Shown: positions 1 to 6,652, numbered from the stretch's first letter. The stretch is 11,824 bases of DNA from CAYVWB01 sp964455395 (GCA_964455395.1 CAYVWB010000104.1:1-11824), one strand, 5' to 3'. A program made the numbers and translations. The notes: a model not told the origin generated them from the letters alone.

Positions 1-278
1 GCCAGGGACTCCACGGACAGCCGGCACGCAAGCCGCCACCCCAAGGCCACGGCCGCCGCCCCCAGCACGGCTTCGTCGTCGGGAAGCGGGGGGGGCGCGG
101 TCTCCGTCGTCACGAAACGCACGGCGCACCGGCCGCACCGGCCCAACCCTGAGCACAAGGCGCGCGGCGCGAGCTCCGGCGCGGTGAAGACCGCCTGGGC
201 CAGAGTCTCCCCGGGACGCGGCATGACGCGCGCCGGCGGGGCGTCATCGCGCAGGATGCGGATGGAGGGAATCTTCAT
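1..278 (-). CDS. 2Fe-2S ferredoxin-domain protein, N-terminal part (possible RACo/ASKHA-type activator)
   Basis: Translating the minus strand from the ATG at 276-278 gives 92 codons with no stop to the window edge, so the gene is cut at its 3' end. Cysteines lie at residues 42, 48, 51 and 85: a C-x5-C-x2-C cluster (CSGLGRCGRC) and a last one in GWRLACRL. That layout and spacing match the 2Fe-2S ferredoxin fold. A glycine-rich C-x5-C-x2-C followed by G-x-RLAC is typical of the N-terminal domain of RACo-like proteins (DUF4445/ASKHA), which use ATP to reductively activate corrinoid proteins; a plain ferredoxin is the alternative. The deciding C-terminal ATPase part lies outside the window. It is 70 bp downstream of the EamA gene on the same strand and could be co-transcribed. 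No good ribosome binding site precedes the ATG, so the start is uncertain; an in-frame GTG lies three codons upstream. Confidence 0.72.
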   Translation of the reverse strand, partial: MKIPSIRILRDDAPPARVMPRPGETLAQAVFTAPELAPRALCSGLGRCGRCAVRFVTTETAPPPLPDDEAVLGAAAVALGWRLACRLSVESL

Positions 279-348
279 GCTGGGCACATTGCATTCTGCA
301 GCAAGGCGGCGCCGCGAGAGGTCGCCGCGTGATCGATTGCGGGCGCCA

Positions 349-1221
349 TCATCCCACCAGGGCCACCACCGCCGCCCCGGCGCCCATGAGACCCGCGCCG
401 ATGAGCCGCAGTTTCATGCGCCCTTCCTTGAAGAGCAACCCGCCATACAGCACGCCGAAGAGGCCGTTCAGCCGTTTGACGGCAATCATGTACGCGGTGT
501 GGGTCAGGGCTATGGCCGTGAAATGGCAAAGGATGTGGATGAAGATGAGCCCTCCCAGCAGTCCGCCGGGTCGCGGCCGGGAGAACAACCCGCTCCAGGT
601 GACTTGTCGCGTCACAAGCAACGCGCCCACCACCACGACGTTGTGGATGCAAAAGAACATGGCTCCTGCGTAGAGCGGGCCGGAAAGATTGATGAGCTGC
701 TTGCCGTATACCGCGGCCAGGGAAAACACCGCCGCCGCCACGCACATGAGCCGCGAGCCCCGTTCCGCCAGGATGGCCTTGAACGGCGCGAACAGGTCGC
801 CGGGAGCGCGCGGCGCATCCGATGTCAGAATATAGCTCCCGCCCACCAGCAGGAACACGCCGGCCACGCCCAGAACGCTCGGCGTTTCTCCCAAAATCAG
901 CATCCCCGTGGCCAGCGTCAACGCCGGCGTCAACGACTGGAACGGCATGGTCAGCGAGAGCGGCGAAACCTTGATGGCCCAGAATGCGAAGCCCATCCCC
1001 AAGGCGTTCAGCGGGATGAGGATGAAAAGATGCGTCCAGAAACCGGGCTGCAGGGGCGGGGGCTCCAACAACAAAAGCAACAGAAAAAAAAGCGGCAGAC
1101 TGTAGACCAGCGGGGCCGCCATGGTCTGCGCCGTGGGCGCATCCGCGAACCACCGCTTGATGACCGCCGCCTCCGTGGCGGAGAACAATGCAGCGGCGAG
1201 GGCGAAGAGGAACCAGATCAC
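349..1221 (-). CDS. EamA-family (DMT superfamily) transporter
   Basis: A 290-residue, very hydrophobic protein with about ten predicted membrane helices in two halves, separated near residues 135-155 by a polar stretch (SDAPRAPGD). This is the usual size and layout of EamA/RhaT-type drug/metabolite transporters in the inner membrane. Family marks include a helix ending in GMLILGE at about residue 110 and, in the second half, GVLYGGLLFKEG, the position of the conserved second-repeat glutamate. The substrate cannot be read from sequence. The start is a GTG 19 bp after the ATPase stop. A strong GGAGG overlaps that stop but is about 15 nt from the GTG, which is too far, so the true start or translation mode (possibly coupling) is uncertain. 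A T8 run in the coding strand (1084-1091) encodes the Phe/Leu-rich second helix. It is probably co-transcribed with the ABC genes. Confidence 0.85.
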   Translation of the reverse strand: MIWFLFALAAALFSATEAAVIKRWFADAPTAQTMAAPLVYSLPLFFLLLLLLEPPPLQPGFWTHLFILIPLNALGMGFAFWAIKVSPLSLTMPFQSLTPALTLATGMLILGETPSVLGVAGVFLLVGGSYILTSDAPRAPGDLFAPFKAILAERGSRLMCVAAAVFSLAAVYGKQLINLSGPLYAGAMFFCIHNVVVVGALLVTRQVTWSGLFSRPRPGGLLGGLIFIHILCHFTAIALTHTAYMIAVKRLNGLFGVLYGGLLFKEGRMKLRLIGAGLMGAGAAVVALVG

Positions 1222-1240
1222 GGCGTCGGCGGCTGGCCTC

Positions 1241-2035
1241 CTACGCCAGCAACATGCGGTCGGAGGTGAGCTCTTCGCCCCGGATGGTGTAGAACTGCTG
1301 GAGCAGGTCGTCCACAGTCAGCTCGCGCTTCGCTTCGCCTTCCACATCCAGAATGATCTCACCCCCATGCAGCATGATGAGCCGGTTGCCCAGGCTCAAG
1401 GCCTGGTGCATGTTGTGCGTCACCATGAGGGTGGTGAGCTGGTCGCGCTTGACGATGGTCGCGGTCAGCTCGATGATCTGCGCGGCCGTCTTGGGGTCCA
1501 GGGCGGCGGTGTGCTCGTCCAGCAAGAGCAGCTCGGGCTTCACCATGGTGGCCATCAGCATGGTCAGCGCCTGGCGTTGTCCGCCGGAGAGCAGGCCCAC
1601 CTGGTCTTTCAGGCGGTGCTCCAGGCCCAGCCCCAGCAGGCTCAACTGGTCGCGGAAGAGCGCGCGGTCCTTGGGCCGTACGCCCAGCCCCAGCCCCCGT
1701 CGCGCGCCGCGCCGCAAGGCCAGCGCCAGGTTCTGCTCGATGGTGAGACTGGCGGCCGTGCCTTTCAGCGGATCCTGGAAGACGCGGCCGATGAATTTGG
1801 CGCGTTTGTGTTCGGGCCAACGGGTGACGTCCCTGCTGGCGATGACGAGCCGTCCCGAATCCGGCAGGAAGCCCCCCGCCATGCAGCTGAGCAGCGTGGA
1901 TTTGCCTGCGCCGTTGGAGCCGATGACGGTGATGAAGTCCGCAGGCTCCACGATGAGGTCGATGGCTTTGAGCGCATGGACCTCGTTGATGGTGCCCTTG
2001 TTGAAATATTTGGTGACTTTCTCAAGGACGAGCAC
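1241..2035 (-). CDS. ABC transporter ATP-binding protein (TrpZ-like, COG1101 type)
   Basis: A 264-residue ABC ATPase with all motifs intact: Walker A GSNGAGKST at 39-47, Q-loop FQDP with Gln87, signature LSGGQ at 149-153, Walker B ending LLDEH with Glu174, and the switch His207 in THNM. It should bind the cytoplasmic face of the permease encoded just upstream and drive uptake. Such ATPases pair with COG4120 permeases and COG2984 binding proteins (TrpXYZ-type importers, often annotated tryptophan/tyrosine). The start is a GTG at 2033-2035 inside the end of the permease gene (14-bp overlap), with an AAGGTG sequence about 7 nt upstream; the overlap implies translational coupling. Function as an importer ATPase is near certain; the substrate is inferred from family only. 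Confidence 0.93.
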   Translation of the reverse strand: MLVLEKVTKYFNKGTINEVHALKAIDLIVEPADFITVIGSNGAGKSTLLSCMAGGFLPDSGRLVIASRDVTRWPEHKRAKFIGRVFQDPLKGTAASLTIEQNLALALRRGARRGLGLGVRPKDRALFRDQLSLLGLGLEHRLKDQVGLLSGGQRQALTMLMATMVKPELLLLDEHTAALDPKTAAQIIELTATIVKRDQLTTLMVTHNMHQALSLGNRLIMLHGGEIILDVEGEAKRELTVDDLLQQFYTIRGEELTSDRMLLA

Positions 2036-2918
2036 GGGAGAGCACCTTGGTTTTGATCTGCGGGAAGACGAGCGCAGCGATCACCAGAAGCGCCGTGATG
2101 AGGTTCAAGTCCGACGGCGCGAAGGAGAATTCGCCGAAGTCCAGCCCCAACGCCAGCGCGATGGCGATGCGATAGACGATGGAGCCCAGAAGCGCCGCGA
2201 TGACAGCGCGCGCCACCCCCCGCGACCCGAAGACCGTCTCGCCCACGATGACGGAAGCCAGCCCCGCCACGATGGTGCCCACGCCCATGTTCACGTCCGC
2301 AGCGCCCTGGCTCTGGCACACCAGCCCCCCCGCCAACGCCACCAGCGCATTGGAGAGCCCCACGCCCACGATGATGACGAAGTGCGTGTCCACACCCTGA
2401 CTGGTGATCATCTGCGCATTGTCCCCCGTGGCGAGCATGGCTTGCCCCCACGCCGTATTGAGGAACCAGATCAGCAGACAGACCACCGCCACGGCGAAAC
2501 ATCCGAACAGCACCAACGGCGCCATGGAGGTGGAAAGCCCCGCTTCCGTCAGTGGGGTGAGCACCGTCTCCTGACCCAGCAGCGTCACGTTCGGCCGTCC
2601 CATGATGCGGATGTTGATGGAATACAGCGCGATCATGGTAAGGATGGACGCCAGCAGATGAAGGATCCTGAACTTCGTGTTGAGGATGCCTGTCACCATG
2701 CCGGCGAGGAACCCAGCACCCATGGCGAGACCCAGCGCCAGGTAGGGGGAGACGCCCCCGGTGATGGCCACGGAAGCCACCGCCGCGCCCAGGGGCAAGC
2801 TGCCGTCCACCGTAAGGTCCGGGAACTCCAGCACCCGGAACGTCAGATAGACCCCAAGCGCCATGAGACCGTACACGAAGCCCATCTCCAGGGCGCCGAG
2901 GAGGGCGTAAGTACTCAT
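2022..2918 (-). CDS. ABC transporter permease (TrpY-like, COG4120 type)
   Basis: A 298-residue integral membrane protein with about eight or nine hydrophobic helices (roughly 5-27, 40-60, 62-80, 87-105, 134-153, 180-204, 212-232, 236-258, 270-286). The N-terminal pattern GLMALGVYLTFRVLEFPDLT and a late Gly-rich helix pair around VGTIVAGLASVIVGE are typical of the branched-chain-amino-acid-like permeases that pair with COG2984 binding proteins. It forms the membrane channel of an importer, probably as a homodimer since only one permease gene is present. The ATG at 2916-2918 is preceded by only a weak purine stretch (GAG about 7 nt upstream). A hairpin with a T-run lies just upstream, between this gene and the binding-protein gene, so permease and ATPase may be expressed less than the binding protein. 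Confidence 0.92.
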   Translation of the reverse strand: MSTYALLGALEMGFVYGLMALGVYLTFRVLEFPDLTVDGSLPLGAAVASVAITGGVSPYLALGLAMGAGFLAGMVTGILNTKFRILHLLASILTMIALYSINIRIMGRPNVTLLGQETVLTPLTEAGLSTSMAPLVLFGCFAVAVVCLLIWFLNTAWGQAMLATGDNAQMITSQGVDTHFVIIVGVGLSNALVALAGGLVCQSQGAADVNMGVGTIVAGLASVIVGETVFGSRGVARAVIAALLGSIVYRIAIALALGLDFGEFSFAPSDLNLITALLVIAALVFPQIKTKVLSRARP

Positions 2919-2944
2919 CTACAACTCGTCTTGAAAAACATGCG

Positions 2945-2972
2945 CCGGGGGAGACGAAAGCGCCTCCCCCGG
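2945..2972 (-). terminator. Intra-operon hairpin with T-run (partial terminator or mRNA-stabilising stem)
   Basis: A 9-bp perfect stem (CCGGGGGAG with CTCCCCCGG) encloses a 10-nt loop that can add two more pairs past an A-C mismatch. Read on the minus strand, the stem is followed after about six bases by TTTTT (2934-2938), the layout of a Rho-independent terminator with a slightly distant T-run. It sits between the stop of the binding-protein gene and the start of the permease gene. In ABC operons such stems commonly let the binding protein be made in excess, by partial termination or by protecting the upstream mRNA. Confidence 0.6.
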
Positions 2973-2985
2973 ACAGTGGTGTCGG

Positions 2986-3002
2986 GTGCGCGCAGAACGC
3001 GC
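2986..3002 (-). repeat. Short palindromic repeat, copy 1
   Basis: On the minus strand this reads GCGCGTTCTGCGCGCAC, identical over 17 nt to plus-strand 6424-6440. Here the palindrome extends to seven base pairs (TGCGCGC / GCGCGCA, 2987-2993 with 2999-3005) around a five-base loop. It lies just after the binding-protein gene and just before the stem at 2945-2972. Both copies are intergenic, so this may be a small REP-like element, but two copies in one window do not prove a family. Confidence 0.45.
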
Positions 3003-3031
3003 GCATGGTCGCGGCTGGGGACGGCGCCGCG

Positions 3032-3982
3032 CTATTCGAGAACCTTGTCCGCGTCGTCGAGCAGGGGCTGGGGAACCTCCACGCCCATCTCGGCGGCGGC
3101 TTGCATGTTGATCCACAAGCTGAGCTCGCCGAGCTCCTCCACTGGCATGGTGGCGGGGTCAGCGCCTTCCTTCAGAATGCGGTAGGCCATCTCGCCGGTC
3201 TGGCGGCCCATGCCGTAGTAATCGAAGCCCAGGGAAGCAAGCGTGCCGCGCTCCACGGAATCCGTATCGCCGGAAAAGAGGGGGACGTCGCTTTCATGCG
3301 CCACCTTGATGGCGGACTCCAGCGCCGTGATCACGGTGTTGTCCGTGGGCACGTAGATGGCGTCCACACCCTCGCCCACCAGGCTCTTGGCGGCTTGCAG
3401 CACGCCTGCGGAGGTCTGGATGGTGGCTTCCTCCAACGTCACGCCGCGCTCTTCGGCTTCGGCGCGCAGCATCGTCACCAGGGTGACGGAGTTGTCTTCC
3501 CCGGCGTTGTAGATGACGCCCACGGACTTGGCTTCCGGCTTGAACCGCAGGATGAGATCCAGATGCCGGTCCATGGGGGTCATGTCCGTCATGCCGGTGA
3601 CGTTGGCCCCCGGGGCCTCCATGGAAGCGACGAGGCCTGCGCCCACCATGTCCGTCACCGCGGTGGCGACGATGGGGATGTCCTTGATCTTCTGCACCAC
3701 GGCTTGCGCGGTGGGGGTGGCGATGGCCAGGACAAGGTCCGGCTGCTCGTCCAGAATCTGATTGGCGATCTGGTTGGCGGTGGCGATGTTGCCTTGCGCG
3801 ATATGGACATTGTACGCCACGTCCAACCCTTTGTCTTTCAAGGCGTCCTTGAATCCCTGCTGGGTGGCGTCCAGCGCGGGGTGCTCCACGATCTGGGTGA
3901 TGGAGATTTCGTAGTCCGCAGCCCAGGCCGTGGACGGCGCGAGAACCAGCGCCAGCGCGAAGAGGAAGAGCCGAATGCGCAT
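3032..3982 (-). CDS. ABC transporter substrate-binding protein (TrpX-like, PF04392/COG2984 type)
   Basis: A 316-residue secreted protein. Residues 1-21 form a signal peptide (MRIR, a hydrophobic core rich in Leu/Ala/Phe, then AWA before A22); there is no lipobox cysteine, so a soluble periplasmic protein is expected. Family motifs include GANVTGMTDM (125-134), SVGVIYNAGEDNS (153-165), YVPTDNTV (210-217) and the segment GFDYYGMGRQTGEMAYRIL (252-270), characteristic of COG2984 binding proteins, some of which bind aromatic amino acids. It should capture ligand for the permease and ATPase encoded downstream. I chose the ATG at 3982 because GGGAGG lies six bases upstream; the ATG at 3988 directly abuts that site, and an upstream ATG at 4114 would add a tail without signal-peptide character. 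Ligand specificity is not shown by the sequence. Confidence 0.93.
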   Translation of the reverse strand: MRIRLFLFALALVLAPSTAWAADYEISITQIVEHPALDATQQGFKDALKDKGLDVAYNVHIAQGNIATANQIANQILDEQPDLVLAIATPTAQAVVQKIKDIPIVATAVTDMVGAGLVASMEAPGANVTGMTDMTPMDRHLDLILRFKPEAKSVGVIYNAGEDNSVTLVTMLRAEAEERGVTLEEATIQTSAGVLQAAKSLVGEGVDAIYVPTDNTVITALESAIKVAHESDVPLFSGDTDSVERGTLASLGFDYYGMGRQTGEMAYRILKEGADPATMPVEELGELSLWINMQAAAEMGVEVPQPLLDDADKVLE

Positions 3983-3988
3983 GTGCAT

Positions 3989-3994
3989 CCTCCC
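3989..3994 (-). promoter_or_regulatory. Ribosome binding site deciding the start of the binding-protein gene
   Basis: Minus-strand GGGAGG ends six bases before the ATG at 3980-3982 and immediately abuts the ATG at 3986-3988. Normal spacing favours the inner ATG, which also gives a clean signal peptide beginning MRIR. Confidence 0.75.
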
Positions 3995-4099
3995 GAAGAC
4001 GGGGTTGGTGGGGTGCATGGAGGCCGCCCCGCCGCAGTGTTGCAGCGACGCGTGGCGGCGTTTCGTTCTTGTGCTGTTGAACACGACGGCCGGCTTTTC

Positions 4100-4112
4100 G
4101 TCACACTGTGAC
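4100..4112. promoter_or_regulatory. Palindrome upstream of the ABC operon (candidate operator)
   Basis: GTCACA-C-TGTGAC is an inverted repeat with 6-bp arms and one central base, about 118 bp upstream of the binding-protein start. The half-sites resemble the TGTGA half-site of CRP/FNR-type regulators, but the arms are inverted and spaced differently, so it is not a standard CRP site. A regulator site or a small stem in the leader RNA are both possible; no regulator gene lies beside it. Confidence 0.35.
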
Positions 4113-4333
4113 AACGTGGCGCCGCGTGACGTCTTTCGCCCAGGTTCGCCGGTAAGTCAAGTCCCCGACGTTCTGACGCCTCCGTACATGGAAGGATGCC
4201 GCGGCGATTTCGACCCATCCTGCGCCCCACCACACGGAGCGCGGAAGGAAGCGCCCGCAGCAAGACGCCTCCCGCAGCTCGCGACGGGTGGGACGACGCG
4301 GGCGTGTTTCCGACTCATGTTGAAAGGAACGTG

Positions 4334-4369
4334 CGGGGGAACGCCATTCCTCGGAACGGCGTACCCCCG
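4334..4369 (-). terminator. Hairpin terminator downstream of the chemoreceptor gene
   Basis: Arms 4334-4345 and 4358-4369 pair over 11 of 12 positions (one A-A mismatch), and the loop can pair further (TTC with GAA). It begins about 20 bp after the chemoreceptor stop. On the minus strand the following bases are only moderately T-rich (GTTCCTTTC), so it is a strong stem with a weak U-tract. It probably separates chemoreceptor transcription from the ABC operon. Confidence 0.6.
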
Positions 4370-4390
4370 GGGATGCAGGAGCAGCACGCC

Positions 4391-6400
4391 TCAGAAGCGC
4401 TCGAAGTCGTCATCGCCGTCGTCGCTGCCGCCCATGTCCAGCATCACCCCACCCTGCTTGGCGCCCTCGCGCTTGGGTCCGGGCAGTCGCTGGGACTCCG
4501 CGGTCTTCGCCGTGGTGAAACGGCCGCCGCCGGAGGACGCCGTCATGGCGCCGGCGGTCCGCTGCCCTGCGTGGGCGTCCACCTGGAAGAAGCCCATGCT
4601 GGCGAGGAGCTGTTCCGCCTGGCTGGAGAGCTCTTCGGATGTGGAGGCCATTTCCTCGGCGGCGGAGGCGTTCTGCTGCACCACCTGGTCGAGCTGCTGC
4701 ACGGCTTTGTTGATCTGGCTGGCGCCGGCGTCCTGCTCCACAGTGGCGGCGGCTATCTCCTGCACCAGCTCGGCTGTCTTCTGGATGTCCGGCACCAGCT
4801 TCGAGAGCATGGAGCCCGCTTCCTCCGCCACGGCCACGCTGCTCTGGGAGAGCTCGCTTATTTCGCCGGCGGCGGCGCCGCTGCGCTCGGCCAGCTTGCG
4901 CACTTCGGCGGCCACCACGGCGAAGCCCTTGCCGTGGTCGCCGGCGCGGGCGGCTTCGATGGCGGCGTTCAGCGCCAGCAGGTTCGTCTGCCGGGCGATC
5001 TCTTCGATGATGGAGATCTTCTCGGCGATCTGCCGCATGGCGTCCACCGTCTCGGAGACAGCCTTGCCGCCTTGTTCGGCGTCCGTGGCGGCTTTCAGGG
5101 CGATTGTCTCGGTCTGCTTGGCGTTGTCGGCGTTCTGGCGGATGTTGGCGCCCATCTCCTCCATGGAGGAGGAGACTTCCTCCACGCTGGCGGCTTGTTC
5201 CGTGGCGCCTTGGGAGAGGCTCTCCGAGGAGGAGGAGAGCTCCTCCGAGCCGGCGGCGACATTCTCCGCGGCGGCGTTGACTTCGCCGATGACCTCCCGC
5301 AGCCGCTCGACCATCTCCTTGATGTCCGCATAGACGCCTTGGATGCGCTTGGCCTGGAAGCGGATGCGCAAGTCGCCTTTGGCGATTTTCTGCGCCACCT
5401 CCTGGATGAGCGAGGGGTCCCCGCCGAGCTGGCCGATGACGCTGCGGGTGATGAACAGCGCGATGGCCACGCCCAGCGCGATGGCGATGGCTTCCAGCCC
5501 GATGACCATGGTCACCGCGCGGTTGTTGTCCGCCTGAAGCCGGGGCCCGAGGGTGTTCTGCTCGTCCATCACGGAGAGCTTCACCTGTTCCAGATCGTCG
5601 CCGATCGTAGGCCCGAGGCGGTCCAGCTCGTTGCGGATGACGTCGTTGCGCTCGAAGATGGTGGTGGCGAGCGCGCCGAAGGCGTCCCTGTAGGTCCCGA
5701 CCTTTTCCTGCACGTCGGTCAGCAGTTGGCGGCGGCGGTAGTTCTGCAGCTCACGGTCCAGGACCTGAATGGATTCTTCGAGCCCCGCGAACTCCTCGCG
5801 CGCGCGGTCCACCTGGGCCTGCTGGTTCTCCACCAGGAATTTGGCCACGTAGAGCCGGCCCAGCAGCAGGTGGCGCAGGGCCTGGCCGGCGTGGAAGGCG
5901 CCCTCGGCGTCGCCGTCGTTGTAGGCGGAGTCGTAAATCTCCGTGAGCTCCCGCTCCATCTGCGGCCCGATGACGTCCAACGTGCTCTTCACCAGTCGGT
6001 TGCGTTCGTCCTGGAAGGTGACGATGCGGTTGAAGGCGGCGCGGTAGCCGTCCTTGTTCTCCTGCGCTTCCAGGATCATGGGCCGGCGCTCGGGGTCCTG
6101 GATCGCCTGCACGGCTTCGTTGATGAACTGCTCGGCCTGGGCGAATTCCGTCTCGAAGGCCTGCCGGTCCGCGTCCGAGGCGGAGATGATGTAGTCTTTG
6201 GCTTTCATCCGCGCCATGAGCATGTTGGCCTGCGCGCGGCCCATGAGGTTCGTGTCCAGGGCCAGGGCCCGGTAATCCGTGAAGCCCTGGGTGGAGCCTT
6301 GCAAGGCGTAGTAGGCGGTCACGCCGATGACGAGCATCAGCACGATGACCACCGTGAAGCCGAGGCCGAGTTTACGAGCGAGCGACATGTTGCCGATCAT
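4391..6400 (-). CDS. Methyl-accepting chemotaxis protein
   Basis: A 669-residue transmembrane chemoreceptor. Layout: TM1 at about 12-33; a periplasmic region of about 260 residues (34-294), largely helical and rich in Gln/Glu/Arg, a size fitting a helical bimodular (HBM-like) sensor rather than a short four-helix bundle; TM2 at about 295-318; HAMP at about 319-372; and a long cytoplasmic signalling coiled coil to about 603. The conserved hairpin tip, which binds CheA and CheW, is at about 465-500 (IARQTNLLALNAAIEAARAG, then GKGFAVVAAEVRKLAE). A flexible Gly/Ser tail (608-660) ends in acidic residues and DFERF (665-669), resembling the C-terminal pentapeptide that tethers CheR/CheB. The ATG at 6398-6400 has GGGGGA about four bases upstream. 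The ligand is unknown. The ABC importer is encoded downstream on the same strand, but a hairpin separates them. Confidence 0.96.
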   Translation of the reverse strand: MIGNMSLARKLGLGFTVVIVLMLVIGVTAYYALQGSTQGFTDYRALALDTNLMGRAQANMLMARMKAKDYIISASDADRQAFETEFAQAEQFINEAVQAIQDPERRPMILEAQENKDGYRAAFNRIVTFQDERNRLVKSTLDVIGPQMERELTEIYDSAYNDGDAEGAFHAGQALRHLLLGRLYVAKFLVENQQAQVDRAREEFAGLEESIQVLDRELQNYRRRQLLTDVQEKVGTYRDAFGALATTIFERNDVIRNELDRLGPTIGDDLEQVKLSVMDEQNTLGPRLQADNNRAVTMVIGLEAIAIALGVAIALFITRSVIGQLGGDPSLIQEVAQKIAKGDLRIRFQAKRIQGVYADIKEMVERLREVIGEVNAAAENVAAGSEELSSSSESLSQGATEQAASVEEVSSSMEEMGANIRQNADNAKQTETIALKAATDAEQGGKAVSETVDAMRQIAEKISIIEEIARQTNLLALNAAIEAARAGDHGKGFAVVAAEVRKLAERSGAAAGEISELSQSSVAVAEEAGSMLSKLVPDIQKTAELVQEIAAATVEQDAGASQINKAVQQLDQVVQQNASAAEEMASTSEELSSQAEQLLASMGFFQVDAHAGQRTAGAMTASSGGGRFTTAKTAESQRLPGPKREGAKQGGVMLDMGGSDDGDDDFERF

Positions 6401-6423
6401 GATTCCCCCGTGATGAGCATATG

Positions 6424-6440
6424 GCGCGTTCTGCGCGCAC
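6424..6440 (+). repeat. Short palindromic repeat, copy 2
   Basis: Plus-strand GCGCGTTCTGCGCGCAC is identical to minus-strand 2986-3002. GCGCG (6424-6428) can pair with CGCGC (6434-6438) around a five-base loop. It lies 24 bp upstream of the chemoreceptor start, in its expected 5' untranslated region. Confidence 0.45.
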
Positions 6441-6641
6441 GGTTCCCACTACCCGCAAGCGCACATCTTAACGCGTTGACAATACATCCAAAATCTTGAA
6501 ATGCGATACTCATCTACCCCATGCTGAACAGCGAGTCAACACCCGAAGCGCCTTTTTCTTCACTTCCATCTCCATTTGGGAACGCGCGATTCGGCAAGGA
6601 TCTGCTGGCGTGCGGCTCATGCTTGGAGTATGTTCCGGCAT

Positions 6642-6646
6642 GGAGG
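6642..6646 (+). promoter_or_regulatory. Ribosome binding site deciding the start of the PilZ gene
   Basis: GGAGG is followed by six bases and then the ATG at 6653. No comparable site precedes the upstream in-frame ATG at 6521, so the shorter reading is preferred. Confidence 0.8.
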
Positions 6647-6652
6647 TCTCTC

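Larger units (their letters stand above)
3983..4390. other. Gene-free stretch between chemoreceptor and ABC operon
   Basis: About 408 bp without a convincing gene. Open frames crossing it lack ribosome binding sites and recognisable protein character. It holds the terminator-like hairpin at 4334-4369, a palindrome at 4100-4112, and the leader and presumably promoter of the ABC operon. A minus-strand TTGACT (4155-4160) resembles a -35 box, but no good -10 lies at 16-18 bp. I looked for known riboswitch cores in the leader and recognised none. Confidence 0.6.
6401..6652. other. Divergent intergenic region between chemoreceptor and PilZ genes
   Basis: About 252 bp serving both divergent genes. 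It contains a perfect TTGACA (6476-6481, plus strand) resembling a -35 box, but no good TATAAT-like box at 16-18 bp (GATACT at 6505-6510 is 23 bp away). The 8-bp palindrome AACGCGTT (6470-6477) overlaps that box. The second 17-nt palindromic repeat copy lies at 6424-6440, in the chemoreceptor leader. I found no sigma-54 (GG-N10-GC) or sigma-28 promoter. Confidence 0.5.

Noticed and set aside
184..1269. 361-codon open frame on the plus strand
   Set aside because: It lies opposite the EamA gene and the start of the 2Fe-2S gene; the product has Arg/Gln-rich shadow composition and no ribosome binding site.
1353..3185. 610-codon open frame on the plus strand
   Set aside because: It runs antisense across the ATPase and permease genes, has no recognisable domain, and is rich in His/Arg/Gln as expected from a reversed GC-rich gene.
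3983..4114. 44-codon extension of the binding protein
   Set aside because: It would place a signal peptide in the middle of the protein; GGGAGG points to the ATG at 3982.
3983..4200. Riboswitch or T-box in the ABC operon leader
   Set aside because: I looked for cores of the TPP, SAM, glycine, c-di-GMP and T-box classes; a GAACCTG stretch is suggestive but the surrounding conserved parts are absent.
4196..6499. 767-codon open frame on the plus strand
   Set aside because: It is antisense to the chemoreceptor gene, whose motifs are clear. Its product is a low-complexity Gly/His/Leu/Asp/Val-rich string typical of GC-rich shadow frames.
6601..6630. Sigma-54 promoter before the PilZ gene
   Set aside because: GG and GC dinucleotides are present, but none has the required ten-base spacing.
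6521..6652. 44-codon extension of the PilZ protein
   Set aside because: No ribosome binding site at 6521, whereas GGAGG with six-base spacing precedes the ATG at 6653.
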